64,000 nucleotides of DNA from an uncultured Paracoccaceae bacterium (GCA_947489445.1 CANLDN010000004.1:62001-126000); one strand, 5' to 3'. Counted from the stretch's first letter, positions 8,813 through 17,581 are shown. Made by a program: numbers and translations. The notes: a model not told the origin generated them from the sequence alone.

Positions 8813-9531
8813 CGCTGTTGCTGCTTGCCGGCACGGGTGATGCGCGCCGCATCGCGCAGGGATTGGTCGGTATTGATGCCGTTGCCTCGCTTGCTGGTGC
8901 TACACGGGATCCCGAGCCCTTGGCCCTGCCTACCGGGTCCGGCGGGTTCGGCGGTGAGAAGGGATTCCGTCAGTATTTGGCGAAGGCCGGTATTTCTGCC
9001 GTGTTGGACGCGACCCATCCTTATGCATATCGCATTACAACCCGCACGGCGCGGGTTTGTGCCGACATTGGGCTGCCGTTTGTCCAATTTCTGCGCCCCG
9101 GTTGGACTGCGGAGGCGGGCGATCACTGGATTGAGATTGCCGGGGAGGAAGACGCGGCGGCGCATATCCCGCATGGCGCGACCGTGTTTCTCGGCACAGG
9201 TCGCCAGAGTTTGCGGGGGTTTGCCAATCTGGCCGGGCGGCGTGTGATTTGCCGTCAGATCGATCCACCGGATGCCCCGTTTCCCTTTGAGGGCGGGGAA
9301 TTTCTGGTTGGCCGTCCGCCGTTTTCCGTCGCGGATGAAGTCGCGCTGTTCACCCGGCTTGCCGTGGATTTTCTGGTGGTAAAGAACGCCGGTGGCACGG
9401 CCAGCCGCACCAAGCTGACCGCAGCACGTCAGCTGAATATTCCGGTGCTGATGATTGCGCGGCAGCCTGCCGGGGATTGGCCGACCGTTGATAGCGTGGA
9501 TGCGGCGTTAGACTGGGCGCGCGCACTGTGA
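8809..9531 (+). CDS. cobK: Precorrin-6A reductase
   Basis: NAD(P)H-dependent reductase of the corrin ring (CobK/CbiJ family), acting next to the CbiD step. The 240-residue protein begins LLLLAGTGDARRIAQGL, the nucleotide-binding loop, and has DATHPYAYRITTRTARVC and a C-terminal VKNAGGTASRTKL block that are characteristic of the family. It starts with GTG 8809 overlapping the cbiD stop (GTGA) and its own TGA overlaps the next gene, giving a chain of coupled reading frames. Whether the physiological substrate carries cobalt depends on the rest of the pathway, which is not in the window. Confidence 0.93.
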   Translation: MTLLLLAGTGDARRIAQGLVGIDAVASLAGATRDPEPLALPTGSGGFGGEKGFRQYLAKAGISAVLDATHPYAYRITTRTARVCADIGLPFVQFLRPGWTAEAGDHWIEIAGEEDAAAHIPHGATVFLGTGRQSLRGFANLAGRRVICRQIDPPDAPFPFEGGEFLVGRPPFSVADEVALFTRLAVDFLVVKNAGGTASRTKLTAARQLNIPVLMIARQPAGDWPTVDSVDAALDWARAL

Positions 9532-10157
9532 TGGAGAGGATCATTGAAAGCGAAGCGTGTGTCACGGAGGGGGCCGCATGGCTTTGTGCCCGCGAACCGC
9601 GCTTTGCTGTTGCCATGACCGATTTGCCACCATTGCCCCTGCGGCTGAAGCCCGATGGATTTGCGCAACTGCTCAGCGCAATTGTCAGCCAGCAAGTCAG
9701 CGTCGCATCCGCCAATGCGATCTGGGCACGGCTGGTGGATGCGGGCATGACTGCGCCGCAAAGCGTGGGTGCTGCATCGGAGGATGACTTGAAAGCGCTG
9801 GGCCTGAGCCGTCAAAAGGTGCGTTATGCGCATGCGTTGGCAGCGGCCGGCATCAATTACGATAAATTGCGGCAGATGCCCGCCGGTGAGGTCATGAAAA
9901 CGCTCACTGCCGTTCCCGGTATCGGCGCATGGACGGCAGAGATTTATGTCATGTTCAGCCTTGGTCGGGCTGATGTGTTTGCGCCGGGAGATCTGGCGTT
10001 GCAGGAGGCGGCGAAATTGATCTTTCGGTTGCCCGAACGACCCAAGGAAAAGGTATTGCGCACGATGTCTGCCGATTGGTCACCTTGGCGATCGGTTGCG
10101 GCGCGCATCATGTGGGCCTACTACAAGCACGACAAACAAAGGGAAGGCATTCGATGA
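9531..10157 (+). CDS. DNA-3-methyladenine glycosylase, AlkA/HhH-GPD type
   Basis: Base-excision repair enzyme that removes alkylated purines from DNA. The helix-hairpin-helix motif reads LTAVPGIGAWTAEIYVMF and is followed by the catalytic aspartate in APGDLALQ; there is no lysine at the bifunctional-lyase position, so a monofunctional glycosylase is expected. The upstream block LLSAIVSQQVSVASANAIW is typical of the family. At 208 residues it is a minimal AlkA without the N-terminal domain of the E. coli enzyme. ATG 9531 overlaps the cobK stop by one base; GTG 9528 is the alternative. Its presence in the cob operon looks like simple co-transcription. Confidence 0.9.
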   Translation: MERIIESEACVTEGAAWLCAREPRFAVAMTDLPPLPLRLKPDGFAQLLSAIVSQQVSVASANAIWARLVDAGMTAPQSVGAASEDDLKALGLSRQKVRYAHALAAAGINYDKLRQMPAGEVMKTLTAVPGIGAWTAEIYVMFSLGRADVFAPGDLALQEAAKLIFRLPERPKEKVLRTMSADWSPWRSVAARIMWAYYKHDKQREGIR

Positions 10158-10822
10158 CACGAGCGTTAGAGGCGCAAAGGCGCGAGCCGGTTTCAGGTGA
10201 ATTGCGGTCTTGTGTGGTGTTTTTGCACGGCTACGGTGCCAATGCCGCTGACCTGATCGGTTTGGCGGACCCTTTGGGCGAGCATATGCCCGATACGCTG
10301 TTCATTGCACCGGACGCGCCCGAAAACTGTGCCGGGTCCCCGATGGGTTTTCAGTGGTTTCCGATCCCTTGGATCGATGGGTCAAGCGAGGAAGAAAGCC
10401 GTACGGGATTGGACCTGGCCGCCGCTGATCTGGACGCATTCCTTGATGGGGTGATGGTGGATGAGGATTTGCTGCCCGAACAGGTCATGGTGCTTGGCTT
10501 TTCGCAGGGGACAATGATGGCGTTGCATGTGGTGCCCCGCCGCGACGACCCTGTCGCGGGGATCGTCGCGTTTTCGGGGCGGCTGCTAGAACCCGAAGCT
10601 CTGGTGGATGATGTGGTCAGTCGACCTCCTGTTTTGCTGATCCATGGTGATCAGGACGATGTGGTGCCGCCGCAGTCATTGCCGCAGGCTGCCGAAGCCC
10701 TGCAAGAGGCAGGTTGGAAAGAAGTCTACGCCCACATCATGAAAGGGACAGGTCATGGCATCGCTCCCGATGGGTTGCAGGTCGCACTGGCCTTCATGCG
10801 TGACAGGCTTGGGTTGAGCTGA
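10154..10822 (+). CDS. Carboxylesterase / phospholipase, alpha/beta hydrolase
   Basis: A 222-residue serine hydrolase of the small carboxylesterase (acyl-protein thioesterase-like) family. The oxyanion-side motif FLHGYGANAADL is followed by the nucleophile elbow GFSQG, the acid in HGDQDDVVP and the histidine in GTGHGIAPDG, a complete catalytic triad. There is no signal peptide, so it acts in the cytoplasm. I chose ATG 10154, which overlaps the glycosylase stop as ATGA; the frame is open further upstream but only inside that gene. It is the last member of the cbiD-cobK-glycosylase chain. Natural substrate unknown. Confidence 0.88.
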   Translation: MTRALEAQRREPVSGELRSCVVFLHGYGANAADLIGLADPLGEHMPDTLFIAPDAPENCAGSPMGFQWFPIPWIDGSSEEESRTGLDLAAADLDAFLDGVMVDEDLLPEQVMVLGFSQGTMMALHVVPRRDDPVAGIVAFSGRLLEPEALVDDVVSRPPVLLIHGDQDDVVPPQSLPQAAEALQEAGWKEVYAHIMKGTGHGIAPDGLQVALAFMRDRLGLS

Positions 10823-10884
10823 CGCATTAACACTCTTCTCAGTAAATTCGTTTAACCCGAATTTGCGTTTGGAGTGTGTTCGGT

Positions 10885-11619
10885 GTGACAAAATTTCTGG
10901 TAAGACTCTTTGCTCCGCGCGGCAGGATCGATTTCGTTCTGAAATGGGTGCTGCAAATCATTGCGTGTTGCTTGCTTTATGCCGCCATCGAAACTTTGGT
11001 GAATGGGTACCCATCCGAAGGATTTCGGGATCACTTCAAAACCGTTGTCTTAACGTCAGCGCCATTTTTTGCGCTGGCTTTATGGTTGTTTGGTCACATG
11101 TATGTGTTGCAGGTAGAACTTGCCGAACTTGCAACAAAGGATATGCTGACAGGCTTGCCCAATCGGCGTGCATTCATGGAGAAAGCGGGGCGGGCAAGCA
11201 AGGATCCCGGCGGGGTCTTGATGATGGTCGATGTCGACCACTTCAAGCGGATCAATGACACCTATGGCCATGCAACCGGGGACATGGTTTTACAGACATT
11301 GGCGGACCATATGGTGACCGTCATTCGCGCGCAAGACACCGTCGCCCGCATCGGTGGCGAGGAGTTCGCGATCTACCTCAAAGACGCCCCCGTCGGCGTT
11401 GTACAAGAGATCGGTACGCGGCTCAGCCAAGGAGTCATGGTGCCCACCGCAGACGGTGAAGAACGGGTCACGGTATCCGTCGGGGCAAGTGTCGCGGACG
11501 GCGTCCGCGCCATTGATCGGCTGTTGAGCGAGGCCGATGAAGCGCTTTACGCTGCGAAATCCCAAGGCCGTGCCTGTTTGGTTATGGCGGTTTGTGACGC
11601 CGGGTCACACGTATTTTAA
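10885..11619 (+). CDS. Membrane-anchored diguanylate cyclase (GGDEF), active site intact
   Basis: Predicted to make cyclic di-GMP from two GTP. Two N-terminal hydrophobic segments (about residues 18-38 and 52-72) anchor it in the inner membrane, followed by a cytoplasmic GGDEF domain with DMLTGLPNRR, the metal site DVDHFKRIND and GGEEF at residues 157-161. An RxxD inhibitory site (RAQD, 148-151) sits five residues before GGEEF, so product feedback is likely. Start GTG 10885 has GGAG ten bases upstream; GTG 10876 is too close to it. A paralog with the same layout but a broken active site follows 95 bases later. Confidence 0.92.
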   Translation: MTKFLVRLFAPRGRIDFVLKWVLQIIACCLLYAAIETLVNGYPSEGFRDHFKTVVLTSAPFFALALWLFGHMYVLQVELAELATKDMLTGLPNRRAFMEKAGRASKDPGGVLMMVDVDHFKRINDTYGHATGDMVLQTLADHMVTVIRAQDTVARIGGEEFAIYLKDAPVGVVQEIGTRLSQGVMVPTADGEERVTVSVGASVADGVRAIDRLLSEADEALYAAKSQGRACLVMAVCDAGSHVF

Positions 11620-11713
11620 TTGAAGCCAGACCTAAGGTGTTAACCGATTGGTTACGTCTGGATGGCCTTATGAGACACGTAAAATGTGTCATAAAGTGTG
11701 AGTTGGTCAGCCT

Positions 11714-12439
11714 ATGTTTTATCCTCAATTTGTTCATATTCTTGCACCTCAAACGCCAGTTGGTTGGGTTCTGCGTATTCCTGTATTTCTGATGGGTGTT
11801 TTGGGGCTGAGCCTGATGCCGGACCTGCTGCTGCAAGGACAGGCCACGCAATCTGCCGCTGGCCATTTTCGGGATGTCGTCTGGTTGGGTGTTCCACTGG
11901 GGCTTGCACTGCTTTTGGCGGTCAAAAAACTCCACAAGGCAGAAACACAGATTGCCTCAATCACGCAAATCGACGCTATTACTGGTGTCGCCAATCACCG
12001 GACATTCTTGCAACGCATGACGCGTGCTCTGCCACAAAGCGGGGTATTGTTGATGCTCGATCTGGATCATTTCAAGAGAGTGAATGACATGCGTGGCCGT
12101 CACGCCGGTGATCTTTGTCTGATGGCGCTCGCGCAGCGTTGCCGTGAAATCACGCGAAATACCGATATTATCGGGCGGCTGGATGGTGCTGTATTTGCGA
12201 TTTATTTGCCAGGTGCACCGGTCGAACGTGGCCGCGAAATTGCAGATCAGCTCAGCGAAGGCATCCAGGTGATGACGGCGCGGGGCGTATTGACCGCAAC
12301 TGTTTCTGTTGGCGCGGTGATCGCGGATGGCTGGACGCCGCTGGACCAGCTGATGCGCAACGCCGATCAGGCGCTTGATCGCGCGAAGCTGCAAGGGCGT
12401 GCGCGGGTGATATTGCGCGAGTTGCCCACCGCCGCATAA
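11714..12439 (+). CDS. Degenerate GGDEF-domain protein with retained I-site
   Basis: Paralog of the preceding cyclase: two hydrophobic N-terminal segments (about residues 18-37 and 53-70), then a GGDEF-fold domain with ITGVANHRTF and LDLDHFKRVND. The signature loop is DGAVF (residues 157-161) in place of GGEEF, so the glycines that hold GTP and the catalytic/metal acid are lost and the protein should not make cyclic di-GMP. The inhibitory-site residues RNTD (148-151) are kept at the same distance, which suggests a cyclic di-GMP sensor or a partner that modulates the active cyclase. ATG 11714 is the natural start. Confidence 0.88.
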   Translation: MFYPQFVHILAPQTPVGWVLRIPVFLMGVLGLSLMPDLLLQGQATQSAAGHFRDVVWLGVPLGLALLLAVKKLHKAETQIASITQIDAITGVANHRTFLQRMTRALPQSGVLLMLDLDHFKRVNDMRGRHAGDLCLMALAQRCREITRNTDIIGRLDGAVFAIYLPGAPVERGREIADQLSEGIQVMTARGVLTATVSVGAVIADGWTPLDQLMRNADQALDRAKLQGRARVILRELPTAA

Positions 12440-12444
12440 TCAAG

Positions 12445-12483
12445 CCCCACAACCTACGGCTTTTTTTGCCGCATATTGTGGGG
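12445..12483. terminator. Nested inverted repeat after the GGDEF pair
   Basis: Five bases after the stop of the second GGDEF gene, CCCCACAA (12445-12452) pairs perfectly with TTGTGGGG (12476-12483). Inside lies a second hairpin, CGGC-T7-GCCG (12457-12471). The T tract is in the inner loop rather than after the stem, so it is not a textbook terminator, but the position suggests transcript ending or 3'-end protection. Confidence 0.5.
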
Positions 12484-12583
12484 GTTGTCACATTTCTGAC
12501 GCGATATATAGTCCTCCTAAAGACGACAGCGGGAACGCCGTATAAGTATCGTTCCTGCACATTCGTCGCGTAGGATGTGAGAT

Positions 12584-13171
12584 ATGACGCAAGCGGAATT
12601 CAGAACTGATTTTGTGCGCGCGCCCGGCGCGCTGAAGCACTATCCGGCATTGGTGTTGAACGCCGACTATCGGCCGCTATCATATTACCCGTTGTCACTT
12701 TGGCCTTGGCAAGAAGCAGTGAAAGCCGCTTGGCTGGATCGTGTTGATATTGTCAGCGAATATAGCGAAGTGGTTCGCAGCCCATCCACAACGATCCGTA
12801 TCCCTTCAGTCGTAGTTCTCAAGGATTATGTGAAACCACAAAAACGGGTTGCTTTCACCCGATTCAACCTGTTTTTGCGCGATGAATTCTGTTGCCAATA
12901 TTGTGGGGCGAAGGGCGATTTGACCTTTGACCATGTTGTGCCACGTGCCTCCGGTGGGGTGACAAGCTGGGAAAATGTGGTCGCGGCCTGTTCGCCCTGC
13001 AATTTGCGCAAAGGGTCGCGGTCTTTGCGCCAATGCCACATGAGTCTGCGTAAACCACCCCGCCGTCCCGCACCCGAGCAACTGCACAATGTTGGCCGAA
13101 AATTCCCGCCTAATCACTTGCATGAAAGCTGGGTCGATTTTCTATATTGGGATGCTGAGCTGGATGCGTGA
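12584..13171 (+). CDS. HNH endonuclease family protein
   Basis: A 195-residue protein with a single HNH fold in the C-terminal half. Zinc-binding CQYCG is followed by the active-site DHVVPRASGG, then ENVVAACSPCNLRKG, giving the Cys-x2-Cys...Asp-His...Asn...Cys-x2-Cys order of the McrA-like branch. The N-terminal part (ALVLNADYRPLSYYPLSLWPW) is typical of a stand-alone HNH family widespread in bacteria with no assigned cellular role. It stands alone, without intron, phage or restriction genes, so a homing or defence role is not supported. ATG 12584 is the first in-frame start after the upstream hairpin. Confidence 0.88.
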   Translation: MTQAEFRTDFVRAPGALKHYPALVLNADYRPLSYYPLSLWPWQEAVKAAWLDRVDIVSEYSEVVRSPSTTIRIPSVVVLKDYVKPQKRVAFTRFNLFLRDEFCCQYCGAKGDLTFDHVVPRASGGVTSWENVVAACSPCNLRKGSRSLRQCHMSLRKPPRRPAPEQLHNVGRKFPPNHLHESWVDFLYWDAELDA

Positions 13172-13217
13172 CGCGTCCTGGCGCTAGACTTGCACCCAAG
13201 CCCGCGTTAGGAAGGCG

Positions 13218-13233
13218 ACGTTAGCGCTAACGT
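13218..13233. promoter_or_regulatory. Perfect 16-nt palindrome before zwf, LacI-type operator
   Basis: ACGTTAGCGCTAACGT is a perfect palindrome with the CG centre typical of LacI-family operators. Its last base is 25 nt before the zwf start codon, where a bound repressor would block transcription or early elongation. It shares the AGCGCT core with the palindrome in front of the agl operon but has different flanks, so it is probably read by a different regulator that is not in the window. Confidence 0.65.
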
Positions 13234-13258
13234 AGATATGCAGAAAGCGGAGTGAATT

Positions 13259-14713
13259 ATGGTCTCTCGCGTCATCCCGGTAGAAACCTTTGACCTTGTT
13301 ATCTTTGGAGGGACAGGCGATCTGGCCCGCCGCAAGATATTGCCTGGCCTCTTCCGCCGTTTTCTGGCCGGACAGATGCCGGCAGGTTCGCGGATCATCG
13401 GGGCCGCCCGGTCGGAAATGAATGCAGACAGCTACCGTGAAATGATATCGGACGCCGTGGCCGAGTTTGGCGGTGAAGAATTCCGCAATAAGAAGGGGTT
13501 AAAGGCCTTTCTTGAATGCCTCGAATATGTCGCCATCGATGCAAAGGGCGAGGGCGGCTGGGACAAGCTGGCCCAGATGGTGCGCCAGGAGGTGGTGCAG
13601 GCATTTTATTTTTCGGTCGCACCTTCGCTTTTTGGCGATCTTGCGCAGCGTCTGCACACTCACAAGATTGCGAATGCACGCAGTCGGATCGTGGTGGAAA
13701 AACCCTTTGGGCGGGACCTGGAAAGCGCGCGCGCGCTGAATGCGACGCTGGCCGCGCATTTCGATGAAAGCCAAATCTACCGGATTGATCATTATCTGGG
13801 CAAGGAAACCGTTCAGAACCTGATGGCTGTGCGCTTTGGCAATGTGTTGTTCGAACCGCTATGGAACAATCACTACGTCGATCACATCCAGATCACGGTT
13901 GCCGAAACGGTTGGTGTTGGTGGGCGCGGTGCCTATTACGACAAGTCAGGCGCCATGCGCGATATGGTCCAAAACCATCTGATGCAGCTATTATGTCTGA
14001 TCGCGATGGAGCCACCAAGCCAATTTGGTGCAGATGAGGTGCGCGATGAAAAGCTGAAGGTGATCAGGGCGCTCCAACCAGTAGATCATCATCATCTTGT
14101 CCGTGGGCAATATGATGCGGGTCCCGAGGGCCCCAGCTATCGCGAAGACGCGGAAAACCCGCGCAGCTTTACTGAAAGTTTTATCGCGATGCGCTGCCAT
14201 ATCGCCAATTGGCGGTGGGCGGGTGTGCCGTTCTATCTACGCACCGGCAAGCGGATGAAGGCCCGATCGTCAGAAATCACCGTTGTTTTCAAAGACCTTG
14301 GGCATTCGATTTTCGAAGGGGATGAAGCGCGGCATCGCAATATCCTGTCGATCCGGCTGCAGCCCAATGAAGGCATGGATTTGCAGGTCACGATCAAAGA
14401 ACCTGGCCCGGGTGGCATGCGTTTGATCGACGTCCCCTTGGACATGACATTCGCGGATGCCTTGGGTGATGAGGATCATGAAGTGACGGATGCCTATGAA
14501 CGCCTGATCATGGATGTCATCCGGGGCAATCAGACCCTGTTTATGCGCGGTGATGAGGTGGAGGCGGCTTGGGGCTGGACTGATCCGCTGATCAATGGCT
14601 GGGAGGCGCGCAATGACGTGCCCAAACACTATGAAATGGGATCGTCCGGGCCAGAGGATGCGTTGATGCTGATGCATCGTGACAATCGCAAATGGCGTGA
14701 CATCAAAGGCTAA
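13259..14713 (+). CDS. zwf: Glucose-6-phosphate 1-dehydrogenase
   Basis: Oxidises glucose 6-phosphate to 6-phosphogluconolactone with NAD(P), the first step of the Entner-Doudoroff and oxidative pentose phosphate routes. The Rossmann loop GGTGDLARRK is at residues 17-26, the conserved RIDHYLGKETVQN active-site block near residue 175, and VEKPFGRDL just before it. At 484 residues it is full length. ATG 13259 follows a purine-rich stretch (GCGGAGTG). It is the first gene of zwf-pgl-pgi and is preceded by a 16-nt palindrome. No edd or eda is in the window. Confidence 0.97.
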   Translation: MVSRVIPVETFDLVIFGGTGDLARRKILPGLFRRFLAGQMPAGSRIIGAARSEMNADSYREMISDAVAEFGGEEFRNKKGLKAFLECLEYVAIDAKGEGGWDKLAQMVRQEVVQAFYFSVAPSLFGDLAQRLHTHKIANARSRIVVEKPFGRDLESARALNATLAAHFDESQIYRIDHYLGKETVQNLMAVRFGNVLFEPLWNNHYVDHIQITVAETVGVGGRGAYYDKSGAMRDMVQNHLMQLLCLIAMEPPSQFGADEVRDEKLKVIRALQPVDHHHLVRGQYDAGPEGPSYREDAENPRSFTESFIAMRCHIANWRWAGVPFYLRTGKRMKARSSEITVVFKDLGHSIFEGDEARHRNILSIRLQPNEGMDLQVTIKEPGPGGMRLIDVPLDMTFADALGDEDHEVTDAYERLIMDVIRGNQTLFMRGDEVEAAWGWTDPLINGWEARNDVPKHYEMGSSGPEDALMLMHRDNRKWRDIKG

Positions 14714-14751
14714 TCTGCCACAAAAATTCTTGTAAACTGGGGGAACGGGCG

Positions 14752-15423
14752 ATGAAGTTGATCGAATATCCGGATGCGGAAATGATGATGATGGATCTGG
14801 CCGATACGCTGGCCAGTGAACTCAAAAACTGTTTGCTGGTGCATGAGCATGCATCATTTGCGGTGCCGGGCGGCACAACCCCGGGCCCGATTTTTGACAG
14901 CCTCTGCGCTGTTGATCTGGATTGGTCCCGCGTGCATGTGATGCTGACCGACGAGCGCTGGGTGCCTGAAACGTCCGAACGATCCAACACCCGGCTTTTG
15001 CGGGAACGTTTGCTGATCGAACGGGCGGCGGGCGCGAAATACGTACCGCTCTATGCCGAGGCTGACACCCCAGAAGAAAAGTTGGATGAACTGGCCGATG
15101 CCTTGACCCCCGAATTACCGATTTCCGTGCTGTTGTTGGGCATGGGCGCGGATATGCATACGGCCTCGATCTTTCCTGGTGCTGACCAGTTGGAACATGC
15201 GCTGCATGGCAATGATCGCTTGGTCGCGATGCGCGCGCCTGGCGCACCGGAACCGCGGATAACACTATCGGCCAAGGTGCTGAAGGCGGCGATGAGTCGC
15301 CATATTGTTATTGTCGGAGGTGAGAAGCGCGCTGCGTTGGAGCGCGCCCGTCAACTGCCGCCCGAAGAGGCCCCGGTCGCGGCGGTGCTCAACGGATCTA
15401 TCGTACATTGGGCGGAGCGTTAA
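14752..15423 (+). CDS. pgl: 6-phosphogluconolactonase
   Basis: Hydrolyses 6-phosphogluconolactone to 6-phosphogluconate, directly after Zwf. The 223-residue DevB-type protein shows the sugar-isomerase-like phosphate loop [13 protein letters not shown], the TDERWVP motif and [16 protein letters not shown], all hallmarks of the family. ATG 14752 has the purine-rich GGGGGAACGGGCG just upstream. It is 38 nt after zwf, and its TAA shares a base with the pgi ATG, so zwf, pgl and pgi form one operon. Confidence 0.96.
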   Translation: MKLIEYPDAEMMMMDLADTLASELKNCLLVHEHASFAVPGGTTPGPIFDSLCAVDLDWSRVHVMLTDERWVPETSERSNTRLLRERLLIERAAGAKYVPLYAEADTPEEKLDELADALTPELPISVLLLGMGADMHTASIFPGADQLEHALHGNDRLVAMRAPGAPEPRITLSAKVLKAAMSRHIVIVGGEKRAALERARQLPPEEAPVAAVLNGSIVHWAER

Positions 15424-17027
15424 TGATGTGGGACAAGCTGTGGGCCCATCATGCCAAGGTGGCGGATCGTCGGTTTGAAACGCTTGTTGATACTGAGCGG
15501 GCCACAGCCTTTTCAGCCCAGGCAGGCGATATGCTGTTCGATTATGCAAAGACCAACATCGACCTTGATGGTCGCGCGCTACTGATCGCGCTTTTGGATC
15601 AGGCGGATGTAGCGGCCAAGCGCGACGCCATGTTTGCAGGTATGCCCATCAATGAAACCGAAGGCCGCGCCGTGCTGCATACGGCCTTGCGCAATCTCGA
15701 TGGCGGCCCCGTGGTCGTAGATGGCACCGATGTTATGCCGGGTGTGATCGATACGCTTGAGCGGATGGAAGGCTTTGCGACTGATATCCGTGAGGGGCGC
15801 TTCACGGGGCAGGGCGGTCAAATCACCGATGTTGTAAATATCGGGATTGGTGGGTCGGATCTGGGGCCCGCGATGGCTGTCAAAGCGTTGGCACCCTACC
15901 ATGACGGTCCCCGTTGTCACTTTGTCAGCAATGTTGACCCTGCCGACATTGCGAGCGTGTTGCGCGCCTGTGATCCGACAACGACACTGGTGATTGTGGC
16001 CTCAAAAACCTTCACCACGATTGAGACGATGACTAATGCGCGCACAGCACAGGCCTGGATGGGGCAGGTGGTCGACGATACGGGCGCGCAGTTTGCGGCC
16101 CTGTCCACGGCGGCGGATAAGACAGCGGATTTTGGTATTGCCCCCTCTCGGGTGTTCGGTTTTGAGGATTGGGTTGGCGGGCGCTATTCGCTTTGGGGGC
16201 CGATTGGCCTGTCATTGATGATGGCGATTGGCCCACAGGCCTTCCGCGCTTTCCTGCGTGGCGGGCAGGCCATGGATCAGCATTTCCGAGCTGCCGACTG
16301 GCATGAAAACCTGCCTGCTTTGCTGGCACTTGTGGGCATTTGGCACAATCAGATTTGTGGGTATGCGACGCGAGCGGTGCTGCCTTATGATAATCTTCTC
16401 AGTCGTTTGCCTGCCTATCTTCAACAGTTGGAGATGGAAAGTAACGGCAAGGGCGTCAGCATGGATGGCACCAATTTGGAGGTGCCAAGCGGCCCGGTGG
16501 TCTGGGGTGAACCCGGCACCAACGGTCAGCATGCGTTCTATCAGCTGATCCATCAGGGTACCCGCGTGATACCCTGCGAGTTTCTGGTCGCGGCACGTGG
16601 TCACGAGCGTGATTTGCATCACCAGCATCAATTACTGGTCGCCAATTGTCTGGCGCAGTCAGAGGCATTGATGCGCGGGCGCACGCTGGATGAAGCGCGC
16701 GACAAGGTTGCCGAAAAGTTTGATGGGGAAGAACTGGAACGACAGGCGCAGCACCGGGTTTTTACCGGCAACAGGCCCTCTGTAACGATTGCCTATCCGC
16801 AGCTGGACCCCTTTACGCTCGGCCAGATCATCGCGCTTTATGAACATCGCGTGTTTGTGGAAGGGGCCGTGCTGGGTATCAATTCCTACGATCAATGGGG
16901 TGTTGAACTTGGTAAAGAACTGGCAACGGCGTTGCAGCCGGTTGTTGAGGGCAAGCAGGGTACGGATCGCAAAGATGGATCCACCGCAGCCCTTGTCGGT
17001 TTTTTGCAAAGAAACGGGGTGTCCTGA
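15423..17027 (+). CDS. pgi: Glucose-6-phosphate isomerase
   Basis: Interconverts glucose 6-phosphate and fructose 6-phosphate; in an Entner-Doudoroff organism it mainly returns fructose 6-phosphate to the glucose 6-phosphate pool. Family signatures are [27 protein letters not shown] (PROSITE signature 1) and [12 protein letters not shown] (signature 2). The catalytic glutamate and histidine lie in [10 protein letters not shown] and [16 protein letters not shown] 15423 shares its A with the pgl stop (TAATG); ATG 15426 is a possible second start. Full length at about 534 residues. Confidence 0.97.
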   Translation: MMWDKLWAHHAKVADRRFETLVDTERATAFSAQAGDMLFDYAKTNIDLDGRALLIALLDQADVAAKRDAMFAGMPINETEGRAVLHTALRNLDGGPVVVDGTDVMPGVIDTLERMEGFATDIREGRFTGQGGQITDVVNIGIGGSDLGPAMAVKALAPYHDGPRCHFVSNVDPADIASVLRACDPTTTLVIVASKTFTTIETMTNARTAQAWMGQVVDDTGAQFAALSTAADKTADFGIAPSRVFGFEDWVGGRYSLWGPIGLSLMMAIGPQAFRAFLRGGQAMDQHFRAADWHENLPALLALVGIWHNQICGYATRAVLPYDNLLSRLPAYLQQLEMESNGKGVSMDGTNLEVPSGPVVWGEPGTNGQHAFYQLIHQGTRVIPCEFLVAARGHERDLHHQHQLLVANCLAQSEALMRGRTLDEARDKVAEKFDGEELERQAQHRVFTGNRPSVTIAYPQLDPFTLGQIIALYEHRVFVEGAVLGINSYDQWGVELGKELATALQPVVEGKQGTDRKDGSTAALVGFLQRNGVS

Positions 17028-17081
17028 ACACGGTCGCTTTGACATAAGGCGTTTGGGGGCATCGGGCAGAGGGCCAGAGTT

Positions 17082-17540
17082 ATGATCGTTCAATATGTAC
17101 ACTTCGCGCTGGCCGCGGTCCTTGTGGCCGCACTGGCGATTGAAATGCGGACGGGCCGCATTCCTAACTGGCTATCGCTGCTACCATTTGTTTTGTTCAT
17201 TGTGGTCGCTGCCACCGCAGATGACCGCGCTGCTTTGGCTTGGCAATTGGCGTTGTCGGCGGGCGTTTTTGTGGCGGGGCTCCTCTTGTTTGCCTTTGCG
17301 GGTTTTGGGGCAGGGGCGGTCAAGTTGATGAGTGGTCTGGCGCTTTTCATCCCGCTCAGCCAAGCCGTTACCGCACTGATCATATTCGTTGCGATGCTGT
17401 TTGTGGGTCTCTTGCTTGTGCTTGGCCTGCGCAATGTGATGGGGGATGAGAACAGCAAATGGCATGTGTTGGCCAAAGCGGTGATGCCGATGAGCTTGCC
17501 GATTTGCGTCACAGGGCTGGCGGTGTTGTTCTGGCTGTGA
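17082..17540 (+). CDS. A24 prepilin peptidase-like (CpaA-like) membrane protein lacking catalytic Asp
   Basis: A 152-residue protein with five or more membrane segments in the arrangement of the short type IV prepilin peptidases (CpaA/TadV). In active A24 enzymes the first catalytic aspartate precedes the RxxxIPN loop and the second lies in GxGDxK. Here the first block is IEMRTGRIPN, with Glu for Asp, and the second is GAGAVKLMSG, with Ala for Asp. Cleavage activity is therefore unlikely in the usual way. No pilus genes are nearby; it follows pgi by 54 nt. It could be a pseudoenzyme or a membrane chaperone for pilin-like substrates. Confidence 0.75.
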   Translation: MIVQYVHFALAAVLVAALAIEMRTGRIPNWLSLLPFVLFIVVAATADDRAALAWQLALSAGVFVAGLLLFAFAGFGAGAVKLMSGLALFIPLSQAVTALIIFVAMLFVGLLLVLGLRNVMGDENSKWHVLAKAVMPMSLPICVTGLAVLFWL

Positions 17541-17548
17541 CAGGTGCG

Positions 17549-17576
17549 GCAACGTAAGGTGGGCCTTGGCCCACCT
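17549..17576. repeat. Dispersed hairpin repeat, copy 1 (between convergent genes)
   Basis: GCAACGTAAGGTGGG (17549-17563) leads into a perfect 9-bp hairpin, AGGTGGGCC-TT-GGCCCACCT (17557-17576). The same 15 bases and a similar hairpin occur at 33345-33372. Both copies lie between the stop codons of convergent genes, so a bidirectional terminator or REP-like element is likely. Confidence 0.7.
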
Positions 17577-17581
17577 GCGCC

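Noticed and set aside
12584..13171. HNH protein as homing endonuclease, toxin or restriction enzyme
   Set aside because: No intron, immunity gene, methylase or phage gene is near, and the sequence matches a common stand-alone family.
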